A stretch of DNA of 64,000 bases from Histomonas meleagridis (lineage: Eukaryota > Parabasalia > Tritrichomonadida > Dientamoebidae): the NCBI GenBank assembly GCA_020186115.1, contig WSYJ01000052.1, positions 535,718 to 599,717 on the forward strand, in the 5' to 3' direction. The position numbers and the translations under genes are program-made. Below the pieces are notes generated by a model. That model did not search any database. It was not told where the DNA came from and saw only the letters and a program-made list of their open reading frames with translations. Shown here one piece after another: positions 11,128 to 21,581 of the stretch; the first letter of the stretch is position 1; each line of letters starts with the position of its first letter.

Positions 11128-11830
11128 ACAAGCGAACCTCATTTGTTCTTCACAAAAATCTATGCCAAATTCAAAAAAAAATTTATCGTTTTTTTGGCAA
11201 AGAATATGAACGATAAAGAAACGGCCATCACTTGGCCAAGTAATAGACATATTTCGTGAAAATTTTGTTTCAATAGGAAAATATTGTAGGATTTTTCAAA
11301 TATGATAAACTGGTGAAAATAATACGGCATTAAGATAGATTGAAAAATGAGAGGAAGGTATGTAAAATTCTCATAATTTAAATATGGATTTTTGTCGATT
11401 TATTTTCGATAATCTCTTTTTCACTCAATAATATTTATTGATAAATTTTCTAAATTTTTCCCCAATATTTCTGGCTGCTTCTTTCTTACACATGTGTGCC
11501 AGTGTTCTGTTTTAGGAGGTCGATACTGAAATCTCATTTCGGTTCTAATTTTTGAAACATATTGTGGCGAAATTGATTGATGAAAAATTTATTCTATTTG
11601 TTGTGATAATTTGACTGATGTTAATGATGTGTCTTGAAGTGTTATAATTGCTATATATTATCTTATTTGATTATTAATTACTTGAGGATTACACGACACA
11701 GCACAACTACATGGGTATATATACGATTAACATATGTAATGTGTAATGTAAGTAATGTGATAATAAATCGCTATAGGAGTGAAAGTTATGAAGGGGTAGT
11801 GATGTATTACTAACATAACAATAATACATC
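11128..11830. other. Intergenic region upstream of the helicase, no gene seen
   Basis: AT-rich with no convincing frame. It ends in an imperfect tandem repeat near 11831. Confidence 0.4.
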
Positions 11831-11890
11831 ATTATAAAGAAGTTATCATTATAAAAAAGTTATCATTATAAAAACATCATTATAAAGACA
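11831..11890. repeat. Short tandem repeat, ATCATTATAAA(A/G)-type
   Basis: Four to five imperfect copies of a 12-17 base unit built around ATCATTATAAA, spaced by AAGTT or ACATC. This is ordinary slippage-prone DNA at the edge of the transposon graveyard. Confidence 0.6.
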
Positions 11891-11891
11891 T

Positions 11892-12049
11892 CTATTTCTC
11901 CCCAAAATATACTTTTTCAATATTACTCATTTCTCCAGGTCGATTTGCCCTTAAATATGATAAAGGAATGTGATCAGTAAAAGGTTCTCCTGAAGGAACT
12001 TTAAAAAAAACTTTATAACGGTTTTTGGTTTTAAAAATAATTAATTTCT
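11892..12049 (-). pseudogene. Coding relic, possibly an integrase C-terminal domain
   Basis: A ~50-codon open frame without a start codon reads NRYKVFFKVPSGEPFTD then HIPLSYLRANRPGEMSN, ending at TAG (11892-11894). The pattern of basic and hydrophobic residues followed by PLSYLR resembles the small barrel/chromo-like tail of retroviral-type integrases. That is a weak, by-eye resemblance. It abuts the Maverick helicase relic head to head, so it may be another fragment of the same dead element. Confidence 0.35.
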
Positions 12050-12067
12050 TCTTATTTTTACTAAAGG

Positions 12068-12660
12068 ATGTTTATTAATATCGATATTAATTTCAATTTT
12101 AATAGTAATGATATTATAAAGAAATATCTATATGATATGAATAAATCAAATGTAATATCAGATTATAAAAAAGTATTTTCAGGAAGTGATTAAACACCAG
12201 AAGTATTCCTATTCAAAGATTATGATGCTATAAATCGTTGTGTAGAAGTTAGTTATACTAAAATGAAAGATATGCTAAAAAAAGTTAATAAAAATAATTG
12301 TTGGAGAAAGAATTATAAATGAAGGTAATAAAAAAAGAAGCGAAAGTGTTTTTTTATGGGATATATATTTATAGAATACATTATTATTACCTGTTAAAGA
12401 ATTAGCTTTTCATAGCGATGATTCAGAAATATTTTGTTATTATAGAGGTTATGATTATCGAATATTACCAAAAGTTGAATATGATATAATAAGACCTTTC
12501 TTAAAACATTTAGTAGAAGTCATTTGTGAAAACAATAAAGTGAATTATATATATATATATTAGTTTGGATAGCATCAATTCTTCAACAACCTAATTTGAA
12601 AACTGGTGTAGCAATAGTAATATTAGGAAATCAAAGTGTTGGTAAAAACACTGGTATTGT
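12068..12660 (+). pseudogene. Maverick SF3 (D5-like) helicase relic, cut at the Walker A motif
   Basis: Reading across several frameshifts and stops, this stretch matches the E1 helicase at 36498-37719 segment by segment: PEVFLFKDYDAIN matches PEVFMFKDYDAVN, then HSDDSEIFCYYRGYDY-type sequence, EYDIIRPFLKH, and ILGNQSVGKNTG matching ILGNQGTGKNTF. It begins with an ATG and about 55 N-terminal codons that E1's copy lacks. Similarity stops exactly inside the P-loop, where a dispersed repeat starts at 12661. It is a dead fragment of an older Maverick, with no second half nearby. Confidence 0.75.
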
Positions 12661-12890
12661 CCTACAACCGTGGGAAATTTGAATGGGCAGTATTCAAAAA
12701 GTGGCAACATTATTCAATCATAATGGAGAATTTGAATAAAGTGTAACTTGCATTCAAAAATTGGTTATCAATTTGTATTTTGAAGAAATATATTAATTCA
12801 ATGTCATCACGAATTATGTACAATTTTCGACATGTTTTTAGAACAAAAATATAATTTGGCAATAATGTTGAAACAAATATTATTTAATAG
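12661..12890 (+). repeat. Dispersed ~230-bp repeat, copy A
   Basis: Shares the block CATTCAAAAATTGG, the run ATGGAGAATTTGAAT and a CGACATG/CGCCATG tail with copies at 17048-17280 (plus) and 38262-38480 (minus). It starts at the break in the helicase relic, so it probably inserted there. The B and C copies flank E1 in opposite orientation and may be terminal repeats of one foldback element. Confidence 0.65.
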
Positions 12891-13345
12891 CAAGTTATCG
12901 ACATTATATACATTATACATTGCATTAATTATAATGAATCAAGAGAAAAAATTATTATATACAGATTTGCATATAAATGTACTGACCCCTGTTGCACTTT
13001 TTCAATTCACTATATTAAAAAAACTCAAATATCTATTTATCAATATATTCAATGAGTAAATAAAGAGGCGCACTTTTTGACACTTCACTTTTCGATCGGT
13101 TAACATTAAAAGTGGATTACTAAAAAATGACCGTTAAAAGGTCTTAACGTTTTCTGTTCAGCACTTTTTGATATCCAGTTTCGAACCGTTTACGAAAAGT
13201 GCTAATACCATATTTTCAAAGCATCTTAAGATTTTTTATACATATACGTCCAAAAATTTCGATTAAAAATTGAATGAATTAATAGAAATTGAAACAATCG
13301 AATATTTGATAAATTTAGAACCAATATTTGTCAGGTTTACTTTAA

Positions 13346-13969
13346 ATGAGCTTCAGCATTGAAGAGTTCAAGTACGATATCTGTGCCAAAGGCGTAAAGG
13401 CAGTGATGAAGAAATACCACATCGGAAGAGATAGGGTACATGAGATTTGTAAAATGTTCGAAATCCAAATCCGAAATTGTGGTCGTTCATCTACTCCTGT
13501 AACTCAAGAAGAACTCGCCTATATAATGGCATATAAGCAGGAAGCTAATGTTGGTTACCAAGCAATGGCAAATGTAGCCAAGAGAGATCAATTTGCATCA
13601 AAGTCTCTCACAATATGGAAATGCAAATCAATATATGAACAATTTAGCTTGTTCCAATTTAATCGTCCAGAAAAAAAGAAAGAGCACCTCAATAGGTTTG
13701 TAGCAAAGTATGTCAATCAAGCTTGGTATACTGACCTACATATATGGAGCTTCTCCCAGAAGAAAACTATAAGCAATTATATTTAATTGCGTTTATTGAT
13801 GACAGAAGCATACTGATTATTCATTATTAGATACTTGAGCAAAAGACAAGTATCTTGGCAATGAACGCCCTCTCTGCTGCTCTGCAAAAAGGAGGAGTTC
13901 CCAAAACCATTATAATAAATTATGGGACCGAATTTCGTGGACCTTTCGATCCTTTTGGTGTCGTTTGAT
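13346..13969 (+). pseudogene. Retroviral-type (rve) integrase relic
   Basis: The first 146 codons contain an N-terminal helix-turn-helix (VKAVMKKYHIGRDRVHEICK) and end just after WYTDLHI, the first catalytic Asp context of the DDE core. After a one-base shift near 13750 the frame resumes as LIAFIDDRSILIIHY (second conserved block), then, past a stop, reaches KGGVPKTIIINYGTEF, matching the family's P..I..DNG.EF block but with Y for D. The same core motif (TDLH, AFIDD) occurs in the 48011 ORF. Frameshift, stops and the altered Asp show it is dead. Maverick c-integrases and related trichomonad integrases share this core, so assignment to one family is open. Confidence 0.7.
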
Positions 13970-14346
13970 TAACCCAATTTAAATAAATGATTGAATATTG
14001 ATTCTGGAAAATGGTTATATTGTGGGTCATTGTAAAGTTCTGCTATTTTGGTTTGTATTTGTGTTTCGGAATAATATGGATTTTTTGTTAAATCATTGTT
14101 TAAACAATTATGTTCTGATATTAGCAAATATTTGAAATTCTCAGTATCTTGACTGAATTCTACTTATAGCTTTGCTGGACACTTGTGCAAAGAAAACCTA
14201 CTTCCATGAATGCATCTGTAATATGCGCGTCTAAAGTTTTTCCTCCCATAGGTATCAAATGAATATGTAAAGTCATCTATGTCTATATGAGCAGGTGTCC
14301 AAGATTGTCGTTTCGTGTATCTATCAGGCCATTCGATTGTTTGCAT
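13969..14346 (-). pseudogene. FLYWCH/MULE-type zinc-finger protein with one internal stop
   Basis: About 125 codons with one in-frame TAA after CPAKL. The first half reads FDTYGRKNFRRAYYRCIHG followed by SRFSLHKCPAKL, the pattern of a FLYWCH or WRKY-GCM1-like zinc finger (K..R.YYRC......CPAK) used by MULE and related transposons to bind DNA. The second half (KYLLISEHNCLNNDL, then YSETQIQTKIAELYND) is acidic and helical. A second family member lies at 16543-16899 with the same layout and also one internal stop. Either stop could be a recent nonsense mutation. It sits tail to tail with the integrase relic. Confidence 0.6.
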
Positions 14347-14379
14347 GTGAAAGATAAACTAAAGAAAGTTAGTTAAAAA

Positions 14380-15776
14380 AAAGTCAAATCGACAGGACCA
14401 ATGGAATGACAAAAATAAGATTAAAAATGAAAATATTAAATATTAATCAAAATAATTTGTGTTTGCATTGTGCTGTATAACAAGAGAGAATCAAAAATGA
14501 CTCAAGAGAAAAAACAAGAAAGTAAACAAGAATAAACGAGAACGAGTAAGAACAAGGAGAATTAAAAATAAAAAACAAAAATAAATAATGAAGAAGAATA
14601 AACAAAGACAATAAAAATAACAGACAAGAATAAACAATCGAAAATAATATATGAGAATAAGTGAGCAAAAAGAATAAATGAAAATAAACAAGAACGAACA
14701 AGAACAAAAAAAGAAAATAAATGAAGAAAATGATAAGAATAAAAGATAAAAAACAGTGAATATAAAAAAAAGAAGAAATACGAAAAAGCAAAGACAAGCA
14801 AGAAAAAACAATGAATGAAATCGAAAAAAGAGAAAAAAAAGTTCAAACAAAAATAAACAGGAATAAATGAAAACAAACAACGAATGATCAATAATCATCA
14901 GAATCGATTAAAATAAACATTCAAGAATGAATGACAACGAACAATACATATAAACAAATCATAAAAATAAACGTCAACAAACAATGAATGAGAATGAATA
15001 AACAAGAATAATTGAGAATAAACAATAATAATCATAGAATAAACAAGAATAATCGAGAATATATATTAAATTCATGAGTATAAACAAAAAATACACAATA
15101 AATATATGATAGCAAACAAAAATAAATGAGAATTAATGAGAACAAAGAATAATAATCAATGAATAAACAAGTTAAAACATGGATAATTACATACGAATAA
15201 AATTCATCAAGAATTATCAAGTACTATCAAGTACAAATATTGAATAAATGATAAAATTTAATGAACAAATGAGAATAAATATAAATAATGAAGAATAATC
15301 AATAAATGAACAAGAATAATTGAGAATAAACAAGAATAATCAATGAATAAAGAATAATATCAAATGCATGAATAGAAGTAAACAAGAATAAATGAGAATA
15401 AACGATAATAATCAAGATTAATTAGAAATAAACAATTGTTTATAATCATTAATGAGGACGAATGATGAATAATCAAGAACAAAAAATCAATAAACATTAA
15501 TAAACAATGAACAAATGAGAATAAAAAATAAATAAGTTTGAATAAATAAGATCAAACAAAAACATATGAGAATAAATTAGAATAAGCAGAAATATACAAG
15601 AATAATCTAGAGCAAACAATGAATGTAAAAAAATAAACTTTAACAAACAATGAACAAAGAAGAATAAACAATAATGAGTGATAATGAATATAAGCAAACA
15701 AATGAATAACTGAATGAGAATAATCAATGAAAAATCAAGAACAAACAATGAATAAACAAGAACAAACAATTAATAA
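14380..15776. repeat. Degenerate AATAAACAAGAATA-type simple-sequence tract
   Basis: About 1.4 kb of purine/A-rich DNA made of irregular iterations of AATAAACAAG, GAATGAACAA and AACAATGAAT. The long minus-strand frames through it are low-complexity Phe/Leu/Ile strings and are artefacts, not genes. It is part of candidate transposon copy 1; the same kind of sequence is present, much shorter and partly in the other orientation, at 56540-56800. Confidence 0.8.
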
Positions 15777-16014
15777 ACAAGAACAAACAAGAATTATTCA
15801 AGAAAATAAACAAGAATAAGCAAGAATAAATATAAATGAATCAAAAAAACAAACAAGAATAAATGAGAACAAACAATGAGCAAACAAAGATTGAACAATG
15901 AATGAACAAGAATTCTATTAATTGCGATATTATATTATATTAAATTTATTAATTTCTTATATTACAACATAATATTCATTTTTTGTTAATTAAAGTAAAT
16001 TGTATATCAAGATG
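15777..16014 (+). repeat. ~240-bp repeat shared with 56800-57035
   Basis: Near-identical to 56800-57035, including CAAGAATTATTCAAGAAAAT, CAAGAATTCTATTAATTGC and the tail TTACAACATAATATTCATTT. In both places it is followed after a variable spacer by GAAAATTGAG(A/G)CGATAACCGC and the terminal motif AAAAAGTGCG. It is good evidence that the two loci are copies of one element. Confidence 0.8.
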
Positions 16015-16216
16015 CCCTTGTCTCGTCCAAATTCGTAATTTTTTTTATCAGAAAAATTGATAGCATTGAGATATTATAGAAAATTGAATTGTGTCATAAT
16101 TTTTGGCGCCAATATTGGCGGGTCCGATGGTAGCGAAAAATTTACTGAAACTGCTCATGATTATATCAAATTCATGTGATAACCGTCGTTGATGCGAAAT
16201 CATATCATTATCTTCA

Positions 16217-16330
16217 TGTTTATTTATCTTTACGCAACTCCTGGACCACCGGGGGATCAGTATGGCAGGGCTGAGAATGGATCGCCGGCACATTCACGCT
16301 ACAGCTGTACTACTACGTCAGGTAGGTCAA
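16217..16330. other. GC-rich island in AT-rich DNA, nature unknown
   Basis: A ~110-bp stretch far richer in GC than its surroundings (for example CTCCTGGACCACCGGGGGAT and GGATCGCCGGCACATTCACG). It does not read as a recognisable tRNA, 5S rRNA or U-snRNA by eye. The minus-strand frame through it (16048-16293) resembles no protein I know. It sits at the variable spacer between the two shared blocks of the candidate transposon and is absent from copy 2. Confidence 0.35.
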
Positions 16331-16542
16331 CAATAACAAATTAATACAGTAATACATCAGTGAACATCTCAGAAGAATCGGAAAATTGAGACGATAACCG
16401 CAAAAAGTGCGTACAGGTTACGCATTTCCGATATTGACGATTAAGTTCATATACAAAATTTTGAACTTTTCTGTGATATATTATATATATAATATATTTT
16501 CATTTCGTTTGGAGGGGTTTTGGTTTCGACCCATCTGAAAAT

Positions 16543-16899
16543 CTATTCAAAAATAAATGTTGGTGCTATTTGATATTTGTTTTTGTTGAAGCATCTAATA
16601 ATCTTCGCTTGAACTTGTTTTTCAATGAGAAATTGAATCTTAATTGTGTTATTTTGAGCAAATGAATGTGCATTATTGATTTGATAATGAAATTTTTTTA
16701 AAACAGGAGCAAAATTGATTACTGCATAGCAAGGACAATGATTCTATACACTTCTATTCCCATAAATACATCTGTAAAATGTTCTTCTATATTTTTTCGG
16801 ACCATAACGTTCGAATTGGTATTTGTAATTGTTAATTTGAATAAAATAACGAATTCCTGGTAAAATTGGGTCGTAACGAGATGGCCATTGGGGCAACAT
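16543..16899 (-). pseudogene. Second FLYWCH/MULE-type zinc-finger gene, one internal stop
   Basis: Starts at ATG 16899 (MLPQWPSRYDP) and carries FERYGPKKYRRTFYRCIYG, paralogous to 13969-14346 around the first zinc ligand. An in-frame TAG follows NRSV, then the frame continues as NHCPCYAVINFAPVL and further helical sequence to TAG at 16543. The same architecture with independent stops suggests a small decaying gene family. It lies just outside the proposed right end of candidate transposon copy 1. Confidence 0.55.
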
Positions 16900-17047
16900 T
16901 TGAGTCAAAATAGTTCAAAAGGTTTATGTAAAGGGGTGCACCCAATCAAATTTTCCTATGAATGAAAAAAATATTATTTATATTCCTGAGATTATTACAT
17001 TTTATTCATGGCTACCTTTTATTTAGGGGTGATAGTAAGTTAAAATA

Positions 17048-17280
17048 CTATCCGACAACCGTGGTAAATTTGGGTACTACCTCTGCAAAAAATGGAGGCC
17101 CTATTCAATCAAAATGGAGAATTTGAATTAGGTGTAATTTGCATTCAAAAATTGGCCCTCAATTCGTTTTATGAAGAAATATTCAAATTCAATTTAATTT
17201 TGAATAATTTAGAATTATCGCCATGTTTTTTCTGAATATAAATAAAATTCGGCAAAGATGGCGTGGAAGGAATGTTGTAA
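17048..17280 (+). repeat. Dispersed ~230-bp repeat, copy B
   Basis: Matches copy A (12661) and the reverse complement of copy C (38262). Shared landmarks are GTGGTAAATTTGGGTAC, TATTCAATCAAAATGGAGAA and TTATCGCCATG. It lies 560-790 bp left of E1 in opposite orientation to copy C on the other side, so E1 appears nested between the two arms of one small element. The 17-base start GTGGTAAATTTGGGTAC also recurs alone at 45046. Confidence 0.65.
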
Positions 17281-17299
17281 TATTTCATTTTCTGCTATT

Positions 17300-17480
17300 G
17301 ATTTTTTTTTTGCTATATGTTAATTCTCATATATATGTGTTCATTTCATTGTCTTATGTTCATTCTCACACATATGTGCTGATTCTCATTTATTCTTATT
17401 AATTTTTTATTATATATGTTTATTCTCACTTATATGTGCTTATTCTCATCTATATGTATTTCTTTTCATTATTTTATGTA
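17300..17480. repeat. Degenerate tandem repeat (TATATGTGCTTATTCTCA-like)
   Basis: Four or five imperfect units of 35-45 bases containing TATATGT and TTATTCTCA. Simple DNA with no coding content. Confidence 0.55.
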
Positions 17481-17837
17481 CCAACATTCGCTCAAATCAT
17501 TCAAATATAATTTGGCAAATATATAATTTGAACGACTTTCATTTGATATAGATAATACATAGTTAACATGGGGTTTAGTTAAAGATGAATTCAAACTTAT
17601 TCTAATTTCAGAAATGGAGCTCATATGATTAATTATATTCAAAAAGAATACGAATCAATGTTTACATTATTATTTCAATGAGCAATTGATTTGATTATTT
17701 CCATCCAACCTCCACATAGCATCGTATATTTTTTTCTATTAATTTTAATTGCTTTGAACGTCGTAAATATTAAATTTCATAAAATTTTAAACTAATAAAA
17801 CATAATTAATATGTAGAACATGACAATTCATAAAAAT

Positions 17838-17950
17838 ACACACACACACACAGCGCTATTGAAGCTTCGCGTGATACGCTCGCTTCAAGCCGCGCTACAT
17901 AAAAGAAAGCATTAACGACGAGAGGATGATTGAAAATTAGGATTAACGGT
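17838..17950 (+). repeat. E1 left terminal inverted repeat with internal hairpin
   Basis: Near-identical inverted partner of 37923-38034. At 17859-17888 it can fold with outer arms TTGAAGC/GCTTCAA and inner arms GCGT/ACGC, triloop GAT, spacers TTC and TC. Weak similarity (CATGTGCGAAAAAT) continues about 30 bases further in. Confidence 0.9.
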
Positions 17951-17990
17951 AGGTTTTAAGGAAACATGTGCGAAAAATAAAAATATTAAA

Positions 17991-18097
17991 ACCTTACTTA
18001 CTCTTACCTAACTTACCTATAAAAACTAGAAATTTTAAGAAAGAGGATAAATACATGCGGACAAAAACCAAGGTAAGTAAGAGTAAGGTAAGTAAGG
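17991..18097. repeat. E1 left subterminal inverted repeat (TTACTTAC-type)
   Basis: Arms at 17991-18018 (ACCTTACTTACTCTTACC...) and 18070-18097 (AAGGTAAGTAAGAGTAAGG...) are imperfect inverted copies made of short TTAC/CTTA iterations. A different arm pair of the same style (TAACGTAACG) lies just inside the right TIR at 37783-37886. These could be replication, terminal-protein or transposase binding sites. Confidence 0.6.
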
Positions 18098-18135
18098 AAA
18101 TTAAGCTTAGTTTTGAAGTAGTTTTTTGATTTTTT

Positions 18136-18222
18136 ATTCTCATAAATCGGTTGGTTTTGATTGAAAGTAATAAAATATATTTAAATTCATGATGACATTT
18201 ATATTTAAAATGTGTGAGGCAT
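18136..18222 (+). repeat. 87-bp block identical to E2
   Basis: Identical base for base to 61571-61657 in E2, although the TIRs around it differ. It is followed here by a (TAC)n run near 18226-18252. Such conservation in noncoding subterminal DNA suggests either recent exchange between elements or a functional site. Confidence 0.85.
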
Positions 18223-18385
18223 AAAAATACTACTACTACTAATACTACTACTAAAAAAGTTATTAGCTAAAGGAAATTCGGAAGAGCTGAGTGAGTTTCT
18301 CAAATCTTGTGAAATCACTTGAAAATCGTGAGTTTGCAGCCGTAAATGCCAAAATGAAATTAAGCTTAATTTTGAAGTAGTTTTA

Positions 18386-18415
18386 TGATTTTTTAATTTG
18401 TATATAAAGAGCTAA
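18386..18415 (+). promoter_or_regulatory. T-run/TAAATG start-site promoter candidate
   Basis: TGATTTTTTAATTTG, TATATAAA, then GCTAAATGG overlapping the ATG. The preceding ATTAAGCTTA(A/G)TTTTGAAGT block is duplicated at 18101-18120. The arrangement resembles poxvirus late promoters (T-rich tract, then TAAAT at the start codon). Confidence 0.4.
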
Positions 18416-19142
18416 ATGGCGATTGTTAATTTTACGTGTGTAAAAGATGGAAAAACGAGCATTGTTACTTATAAAACCGAAGAACAAATTCAAAAATACA
18501 TCGAAAATAAAATTAATAAATATGTTGCTGAGCATAAAGAAGAAGTAAAAAGAACTTATTTTCTTAAGAAAGAACATACAAAAGAAGATTATGAAAAGAT
18601 TCTTGATGAAATAGAGTACAACATGCATCACATTCCCGAAAAGTATTTAAAACCTGAAAATGAATTTATAACGGTCGATATGATTAAAGAACAATATAAA
18701 AAACAAGCTCAAGAAGAATATCAACTTGTTTTAAATGACATGAAGAAAGCAGAAAATTTTCAGAAATTTTTAATTCAAGAAAGAAAGAAATTAGAAAAAT
18801 ATCCTCGGTGTAATCAAAATGTTATTGATAATTTGACAGAATACAGTAAGAAAGCGTAAAGGAGATATAACAGATAAAATAGATAAAATAGTTGATGCAG
18901 TTCCTGACGGTAAGATTAAAGACAAAATTAAACGAGCCGTAGATAAAGGCAAAGAAGTAGCCGAACGTGTTTTAGACACAGGTCAAAAGATTTCGGATAA
19001 AACTCAACCGTGGATTCAAGCAGGCGATAAATTTAAACAATGGATCGAACACGAACAAAATTTAGGTAAGCAACAAAGATATCAAATGAAACCTGCGGTA
19101 ATGAAACCTCAACCAAGAGTAATGATTCCTGGATTAATGTGA
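18416..19142 (+). pseudogene. E1 conserved protein A (unrecognised), one frameshift
   Basis: The first 147 codons are Lys/Glu-rich and mostly helical (for example EEQIQKYIENKINKYVAEH). They end at TAA 18857-18859, but coding continues in the +1 frame as KGDITDKIDKIVDAVPDGKI then RAVDKGKEVAERVL and ends in a Met/Pro-rich tail RVMIPGLM at TGA 19140-19142. The two parts overlap at the shift, so this was probably one ~240-residue gene. An amphipathic C-terminal helix with a proline-rich tail would suit a small virion or DNA-binding protein, but no family is recognised. First gene of a rightward block leading to the capsid gene. Confidence 0.6.
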
Positions 19143-19180
19143 TTCATTAAATGATTTTTTGATTTTTTTATATTTAATAA

Positions 19181-19808
19181 ATGGCAGAGAACGAGACTGA
19201 ACGGCTCTACGAGCCTGAGCTCCTTCGGAGCGAAACAGAAATTGTATTAGGAGAAGAAAACGTTGATGAAGAAAAAACTTCGGATGTTAAGATAACAAAG
19301 AAAGCAGTAAAAGATTTAACACAAGAAGAAAAAGAAATTATAATTGCTAATGCTAAAAAAGGAATTGAAAATGAATTTTTTGACGTCAAATTTTTCAAGA
19401 ACGGTAACGCTAGAGTTACAGCAAAGAAATCAAAAACTCCAACGGTTAGTCAAAAAGTAATTAAAAAACAACAACGACGGTAAAGTTTATTTATCAAACG
19501 ATCAATTATTAATGGAGCATATAATTGAATTAAATTCACGATTAGATAAATTAACAGGTAAGCATAAAAAGCTTAAGAAGAAGTATCATCGTTTGAGGGA
19601 TGATATTTATATTGATGCTGAGGAAATTCCTTCGGTCGAACAAACAAGAAATGACGAGCAAGTCTCGCTAGATGCTCGAAACTCACAAGGTTCGGAGCAA
19701 AAGGAAGATATAGTTTCGTCAGAAGCTCAAGTTTCGTCAGAACGTCAAGAACAAGTTTATAATGTGCCGGTACAACGCGGATGGAGAGCAAGAGTTCAAT
19801 ACTTATAA
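19181..19808 (+). pseudogene. E1 conserved protein B, basic coiled coil, one frameshift
   Basis: The first frame (100 aa) has an acidic N-terminus, then TQEEKEIIIANAKKGIENEF and a basic end. It stops at 19481-19483, and coding resumes in another frame as NNDGKVYLSNDQLLMEHIIE leading into KLTGKHKKLKKKYHRLRDDI. I read one ~205-residue gene broken near 19478. The start codon is in a TTTAATAAATGG context. Codons 6-17 lie over two small GC-rich hairpins (19203-19231), probably an inserted palindrome. A tandem 18-bp duplication near 19708-19746 (AGTTTCGTCAGAA, twice) gives VSSEAQVSSERQ. Function unknown. Confidence 0.6.
19203..19231 (+). repeat. GC-rich double hairpin inside protein B gene
   Basis: GGCTC-loop TAC-GAGCC (19203-19215) is followed at once by GCTCC-loop TTC-GGAGC (19219-19231). 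It is in frame, near the start of the gene, in otherwise AT-rich coding DNA. It belongs with the palindromic inserts at 26151, 31006, 35792 and 35861. Confidence 0.6.
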
Positions 19809-19833
19809 ATTAATATTTTTATTTTTTAATTAA

Positions 19834-21554
19834 ATGGCAAAGAAAGCAGTCAAACGAAGAATTAGAAAAACAAAGAAAAATGTCAAACGCGGATTAAGGC
19901 ATCGATTAATTACTCAAGCTCCAATATCTAACCCTAACGCATCGGTCAGAGCAAATATTCTTCCCTTACCGAATAATCAAAATTCCAATTCTGCTAGGTC
20001 ACAGATGATGGCAAATTTACAAAATCCATTTCTTCCTGTTGCTTTATCACAAACTCCACAAAATATTAATCTTGACGCAATACATAATATGAGAAATCAA
20101 AACGATGTTCGTCAACAACAAATTAATGATACGCGAAGAGAGAAACAAGATGAATTAGCAAGAAAAAAGAATTTGGATGAACAAGAAAGAAATATGAAAA
20201 AAGCAACAAAAGCTGCTGAGGCAAAGTATAACGAAGAAAAGCAAAAACGTGAAATGGCAGAAAGAGAGATTGAACGTCAGCATGAATTAGCAAACAAAGC
20301 TCAACAAGAAACTGAACGTTACGCAAAAGCTTTGGCAGAACTTAAAAAACTCAGTATAAAGGCGACATTGATTTATTAAAAGATCAAAACGCAACAATTC
20401 AAGCTCAATTAGCTGAAGCAAAAATGCTTACTATTGAACGCCAACATGAAATAGAAGCTAATGAACAAATGCGAATTAAAAGTAGCTTGCAACGTGAGTT
20501 AGAAAAAGTAAAGAATGAAAATGAAACTTTACAGAAAGTTTTAAAATCAGAAGATTATAAGAATGCAAATGAAATGCGAGCACAGACACAATATGAATTA
20601 GAAAGAGCACGTTATGAAAATGAACTATTAAAAGCTCAAAATGAAGCTAAAATAAAATTTGAACAAGAAAGAATTAAAAGAATAACAGCATTAACTCCGG
20701 AGCAATATCAGGCGTTAGATAATCAATACATGGAAAGCATTAATGGTTTATATCAACAACAACTTGCTGAAGAAGAAAAACAACGACCTGGATTAAGAGC
20801 AAGAGCAAGATTTGAAAGATTGAAAGAAGCGGAAATTGAGCAACAACGAAAAACAGTTGATGAAGAAATTAAAGCACAAGAATTAGGAGCATATCAAACA
20901 GCCGTAGGACCAAAACCAGAAATAAGCAAGACGCACAAAGAATCGATTGTTAAGAACGCTAAGAAAAAAGTTCAAACGAAGGAACGTGAAAAAGAAATTA
21001 AAAGAAGAGAGGAATTACAAGCAACCGAAGAAAATAAAATAGCTCTTGATGCTGAATTAGAATATTTAAATTCTGCCGAACATAAAGCACAAATACAGAA
21101 AAATACAAATTTGAAAAATAGCAACGTTAAAAAATCAAAGAAGAGCTCAAGATGTTGAGTTAGCGAATGAGTATACAAAAAAAGCAATGGAAAGTCAAGC
21201 ACAAATTGAAATACAACAACAAATGTTTAGCGGTAATCTATCACCGACAAGAAAAATTAGCAATAACAAATCAATTACAATCAGATATTGCACAACAAGT
21301 TGTAAATCAAAAATAATCAAAGAATACAACTTGAATATAATATTGATGCTTTGATTAATTCAATTGGAGATGATAGATTTAATCAATTTTTAGCAGAAAA
21401 TCAACATAAATATGCTGGATTTACTAGAACAAATAAGAGTCAATTAGCACCTGATTTACTACTTCAATTTTATAATGATTTAAGAACTTTTTCTAATAGA
21501 AGATTGTTACCGTTAACAAATACAGTAACGATTGAAGACTTAGATTCTAATTGA
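19834..21554 (+). pseudogene. E1 long coiled-coil protein, several frameshifts
   Basis: Starts with a very basic N-terminus (KKAVKRRIRKTKKNVKRGLR), passes a Pro/Asn-rich linker, then becomes a long charged coiled coil (REKQDELARKKNLDEQERN, LEKVKNENETLQKVLK, and so on). The frame breaks near 20350 after a run of A (LAELKKL, then QYKGDIDLLKDQ), again near 21140, near 21235 and around 21305. Coding is recovered each time and ends IEDLDSN at TGA 21552-21554. The sum is about 570 codons. Position directly before the capsid gene and the basic N-terminus suggest a core, scaffold or DNA-packing protein; this is inference. No known domain is seen. Confidence 0.6.
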
Positions 21555-21581
21555 TGTTTTGATTTTTTTTATCACTATAAA
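21555..21581 (+). promoter_or_regulatory. T-run/TATAAAATG promoter candidate of the capsid gene
   Basis: TGTTTTGATTTTTTTTATC, then ACTATAAAATG overlapping the start. Same layout as at 18386 and 19153. Confidence 0.4.

Larger units (their letters stand above)
13076..16414. mobile_element. Candidate integrase/zinc-finger transposon, copy 1 (~3.3 kb)
   Basis: Bounded on the left by GCGCACTTTTTGACACT and on the right by CGCAAAAAGTGCGTAC, i.e. inverted copies of CGCACTTTTTG. A similar left end (52682) and right end (to ~57190) occur once more, and the two right-hand regions also share a ~240-bp block (15777-16014 and 56800-57035). Copy 1 holds an integrase relic, a FLYWCH-like zinc-finger gene and a long simple-sequence tract. 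The boundaries rest on short matches and no clear target duplication was found, so this is a hypothesis. Confidence 0.4.

Noticed and set aside
14447-15769. Several long minus-strand ORFs rich in Phe, Leu, Ile and Ser
   Set aside because: They are translations of the AATAAACAAG-type simple repeat read backwards; no domain, start context or conservation.
16217-16330. tRNA, 5S rRNA or snRNA gene
   Set aside because: No A/B box pattern, 5S or U-RNA landmarks could be recognised by eye.
17838-17857. ACACACACAG at the Maverick ends as a 3' splice-site-like signal
   Set aside because: It resembles the trichomonad ACTAACACACAG motif only by its AC repeat; no donor or coding context, and it is simply the TIR end.
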